A stretch of 22,833 nucleotides of DNA from Phallusia fumigata (Eukaryota > Chordata > Ascidiacea > Phlebobranchia > Ascidiidae), in NCBI GenBank assembly GCA_008931825.1, contig QXVZ01021831.1, forward strand, positions 1-22,833. The letters run 5' to 3'. Positions 20,171 through 22,833 of this stretch are shown piece by piece; within the stretch, counting starts at the first letter, position 1; the number at the start of each line of letters is the position of its first letter. The position numbers and the translations under genes were made by a program. A model generated the notes under the pieces. That model saw only the letters and a program-made list of their open reading frames with translations, made no database searches and was not told the DNA's origin.

Positions 20171-20189
20171 CGTGATTTGTTATCACGTG
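20171..20189. promoter_or_regulatory. E-box CACGTG with short palindrome in AGTRAP upstream region
   Basis: CGTGAT (20171-20176) and ATCACG (20182-20187) form a 6-bp inverted repeat with a 5-base loop, and the right arm overlaps the palindromic E-box CACGTG at 20184-20189. CACGTG is the binding site of USF, MITF/TFE and MYC-class bHLH factors. It lies 90 bases before the AGTRAP ATG. Confidence 0.4.
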
Positions 20190-20250
20190 CGGGTGAAAAT
20201 CAATTTGTGATGACTTTAATGAGAAGAGTTTTGTTCTGTTAACCATATTC

Positions 20251-20278
20251 TTGGATTCAGAGCAGCTGTGGAGCAACA
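20251..20278 (+). promoter_or_regulatory. Acceptor-like site just before AGTRAP ATG
   Basis: TTGGATTCAG ends at 20260 after a T-rich tract, only 18 bases before the ATG. As with CADPS, it could be the acceptor of a trans-spliced leader or of a distant 5'UTR exon. Confidence 0.4.
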
Positions 20279-22017
20279 ATGCCGTCAATATCCATTAAGG
20301 TGAGAACATTCCATAAAGTTTAAACATGTGGTCAGTAGATAATATGCATTGTTGACATTTGCTAACCTTTTTTTTGCTAAAGTTACAAAAAAGTACATGT
20401 CAGATACGCGAGAAGAGTGGTTTCCAACCAATTTTAATTCATACCCCCTTTTTTATTTTGGAACTTTTTATCCCTCCCCCACTAGAAAAGGAGTGAAATG
20501 AAGTAATTATCGGTCCCCCTTCCATGAAGGGGACACATATTGTTTTTACTCTGTTTTTTTGGTTTTTCTATTTTTTTTTCTGTCTAACGCGTGTTTGTTC
20601 CTGCATTTTGGTCATTATACCTTTATAACTACTATTCTATTTGTGCAACCTTTTTGTACAAGCTAAATTTTCAACAGATATGCTTACACATTTAAATTTG
20701 TTGTTTCAGGCAATTTTCATGGTACATTGGTGTCTGTTTATATGGTAAGAATCTTTTCATAGTGTTTTTACATGCTTTCAATGTGGCAATTAAATATTGC
20801 TATGGACAATGTTTTTAAACTAACTAATACCACCCATGGAATGCTTTTTGCCTGCAGCTGCTTTAGTCAATATTAATGTGTTGTGTGCTAAGTTGCAGAA
20901 AGACTGATGCTTCACGCACCCTAAACTTTTTTTTTTGTTTTTAAAACCCTGTTATGTTTATATTTCTCAAATATAACCAGTAATAAAATGAGGTATTGGC
21001 AAAAATATAGTAACACAAAAAATAACTGCTGCTTTTAATCACTATGTTTTGCATTTTAACCAAAGGACGCAACTTGCTTGGGGTGGTTCATCAGCTTACA
21101 GTTGGGGCAATTTGACTGCCTTGGCCATTGGAATATGGGCAACTGCTGACAGACAATCCGTTGATGCAATATTGTTGGTTTGTAAACAACTTTGTCAGCA
21201 TTATTCAGTTATCACAACTTTTGCTATGTGCAACTATCACGTGTCAGGTCATAAAATAACGTTCATAAACTTTTCTTAACAGTTTATGTTGATGTTCATT
21301 TGGTCTTGCATTGTTGACATTGTCTGCCTTGCTTTGTACTTTCCTGGTAAAGGAGCTGGCTCCAGTCAGAAATTTAGTGCTGGTAAGTTAACATTCATGT
21401 ATATCTTATTTTTAATAGTGCGTGTTCGATTAAATGCAATATTTTATTTGCATGCATCACAAGTTTTACCTGTTTTTGTTCTGTACAAAAGCTTTGGGAG
21501 ATTTTTTCAATATTTAGATTACAGCAAATATAAATGCAAATAAAGAAACTTAGATGAGTCATACGTATACACTCAATATATTGTACTTTTGGGTACTTCA
21601 GTTATAAATACTATCTCACTTTTAATGTAGCAATGGCAATTATCAATCTCATTTTGAAACCAGTTTCCATAATTCTATTGTTTCAAATGTACCGAGATAG
21701 AGGAGGCGAATACAACATTAACTTTGGTAAGTTTTAATTTACCAAGGTACTGTATGAAAACTGTTTTTTCTATGCAATATTATGTATTATTTATACTGTT
21801 GTGAGGAAAGATGATAAATTTGCAACCTGCAATGTGTTGTTTAAATGCAATTAAGATTATTTTTTGGTGTTGCAGTTTGCAAACAGCTAGGTACCAACAC
21901 TCTTTTTTAGGGCCAAACACCCCTTCGTATGACAATTTGGAAGGCAATAACACTTCTGATGATCGTGGTTCAACAGCTTACTTAAAACCCCCTGTTGTCA
22001 CACAAAACACAGCCTAG
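20279..22017 (+). CDS. AGTRAP: AGTRAP/ATRAP-family membrane protein, 6 exons, 156 residues
   Basis: Exons are 20279-20299, 20710-20744, 21066-21177, 21283-21382, 21631-21726 and 21911-22017, all GT-AG, with TAG at 22015. The predicted 156 residues compare with 159 in human AGTRAP. Matching blocks from memory: MPSISIKAIFMVHWCL to human MELPAVNLKVILLGHWLL, SAYSWGNLTALAIGIWA to SYAWANFTILALGVWA, RQSVDAI to RDSIDAI, and MYRDRGGE to MYRERGGE. Hydrophobic segments lie at about residues 8-24, 32-47, 53-76 and 90-110, with Asp68 inside the third. The polar Ser/Thr/Pro-rich tail (123-156) is not conserved. In mammals the protein binds the AT1 receptor C-terminus and promotes its internalisation. The role here is unknown. 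Identity is well supported; exon 1 is only 7 codons. Confidence 0.92.
20416..20540 (+). mobile_element. hAT-like repeat fragment in AGTRAP intron 1
   Basis: AGTGGTTTCCAACC followed by a T-rich stretch and repeated runs of C (ATACCCCC, CCCTCCCCC, GGTCCCCCTTCC) resembles a decayed hAT terminus. No inverted partner was found within intron 1 (20300-20709). Confidence 0.4.
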
Positions 22018-22580
22018 TAGCCATTCTTGTATGGCTCTAAGCTTTAGTACACAGATGCACTACATTGCCTTCAGATTTTTGTTCTTGCTGTCTTGTTCAT
22101 TTTTGAAAAGGTTTGGTCAACAATTGGGTATTATTTCATCTCCATTTCTAAAGCATGAGATCCTTTGGTGTAATTAAGGTACTGGTATTTTACAATTATG
22201 TTGTTAAAAAACCTTACCTTTTTATGCTGTGAGGCAAATTTATTCATTTTTCCGAAACAAATTTTAGTGGAAATTACGGATTTTGAACAGAGTGGTGTAC
22301 TACTTGACATGCACTGTTGAAAATCCTCAAGAAAGAAATGAAAATTTATGTACTGACGCTAAAAAAGCATTGTTTTTCCAACGCACTTTTGCCGTGACAC
22401 TGTTAACATTTATTCAGAACCCCACACTTTTTTGCCAGTTGGCGAATGCTGTGATTTTACATTTGCGCATCATGAAAAGATATCGCCTTTCGATTTTTTT
22501 TTGTTAATTTATGCTTATAGAGGGCTTGTAAAACAGCCAATAGCCCAAAGAATAAACTGTTTTGATGTAAAAGCGTTTTG
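22018..22580 (+). other. Probable AGTRAP 3'UTR
   Basis: No coding sequence is seen after the TAG. The stretch is AT-rich and ends near the AATAAA at 22551, giving a 3'UTR of about 550 bases. Confidence 0.5.
22551..22556 (+). terminator. Candidate AGTRAP polyadenylation signal
   Basis: AATAAA is followed by CTGTTTTGATG and further GT-rich sequence, the expected arrangement for cleavage and polyadenylation. Confidence 0.5.
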
Positions 22581-22833
22581 GAGAAAATGAAAAACTTTGA
22601 AATTTTTCAAGATGTAATCACAAGTGTAATGCTGCATCTAAGAGATTAAATGGATGACAGCGACTTTTCACGTTGATGCCGGTCGACTTAGCACATCAAC
22701 ATAACATGAGAAGTACTGCCAAATAGTAGGGTATACCAATGGTAGACCAACAGTACATGCGGGATGACAGTGTGTTTCATTCTTGCTGAGTAATATCTTT
22801 TACAGGACGAGAATGGACATGAATACGAGTTGA
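22581..22833. other. Non-coding DNA at the right edge with a possible exon start
   Basis: Nothing recognisable is seen up to 22800. At 22801-22805 an acceptor-like TTTTACAG ends, followed by 28 bases that can read DENGHEYEL in one frame, running off the window. Too short to identify. Confidence 0.25.

Larger units (their letters stand above)
19346..20278. other. Intergenic region and candidate AGTRAP promoter
   Basis: No exon was seen. The distal part is plain AT-rich DNA. The 260 bases before the AGTRAP start contain two short hairpins (20022-20062 and 20171-20187), a CACGTG E-box and several CpGs, and look like a compact promoter. A strong acceptor-like CAG ends at 20260. Confidence 0.45.

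Noticed and set aside
1-22833. tRNA, rRNA and CRISPR signals.
   Set aside because: No tRNA box B-like context, rRNA segment or regularly spaced direct repeats with unique spacers were seen; the 30-bp intronic array lacks spacers.

Overview
The window carries two plus-strand, intron-rich animal genes that can be read almost exon by exon, set in AT-rich, repeat-littered non-coding DNA. The proteins are chordate-like, introns are mostly a few hundred bases (the shortest is 64), all introns are GT-AG, and the genes lie about 2.7 kb apart. This suggests an invertebrate chordate, most likely a tunicate such as Ciona. The organism assignment is an inference; no species-diagnostic sequence was identified.

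Layout. 1-2310: non-coding, with a CpG-dense patch around 1390-1760 that is the best promoter candidate. 2355-17594: the gene for CAPS (calcium-dependent secretion activator, CADPS family), modelled as 26 exons totalling 3363 nt and 1120 codons plus stop. It encodes an acidic N-terminus, a C2 domain, a PH domain, the MUN/MHD region and an acidic C-terminal tail. 17595 to about 19345: its probable 3'UTR, ending near an AATAAA at 19321. About 19346-20278: intergenic DNA with hairpins and a CACGTG E-box before the next gene. 20279-22017: a six-exon gene for an AGTRAP (angiotensin II receptor-associated protein, ATRAP) family membrane protein of 156 residues. 22018-22833: its probable 3'UTR with AATAAA at 22551, then non-coding DNA with a possible start of another exon at the edge.

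The main anomaly is in the CAPS gene. About 150 conserved N-terminal residues, between the block ending [10 protein letters not shown] and the block starting LDSSDEQAA, have no coding sequence in the 771-base intron where they should lie. That intron also holds the window's only ambiguous base. Other points of interest are a 48-nt probable cassette exon, a 9-nt in-frame microexon candidate and a 27-nt in-frame exon candidate, all at spots that would diversify the protein without changing frame. There is also a well-bounded 373-bp hAT-type MITE with 8-bp flanking duplications, an intronic minisatellite whose units repeat acceptor-like TGTAG/TGCAG ends, and a perfect 7-bp hairpin starting in the CAPS stop codon.

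The two genes have no known joint pathway. CAPS primes dense-core vesicles for exocytosis in neurons and endocrine cells. AGTRAP-family proteins are small multi-pass membrane proteins that, in mammals, bind the AT1 receptor.
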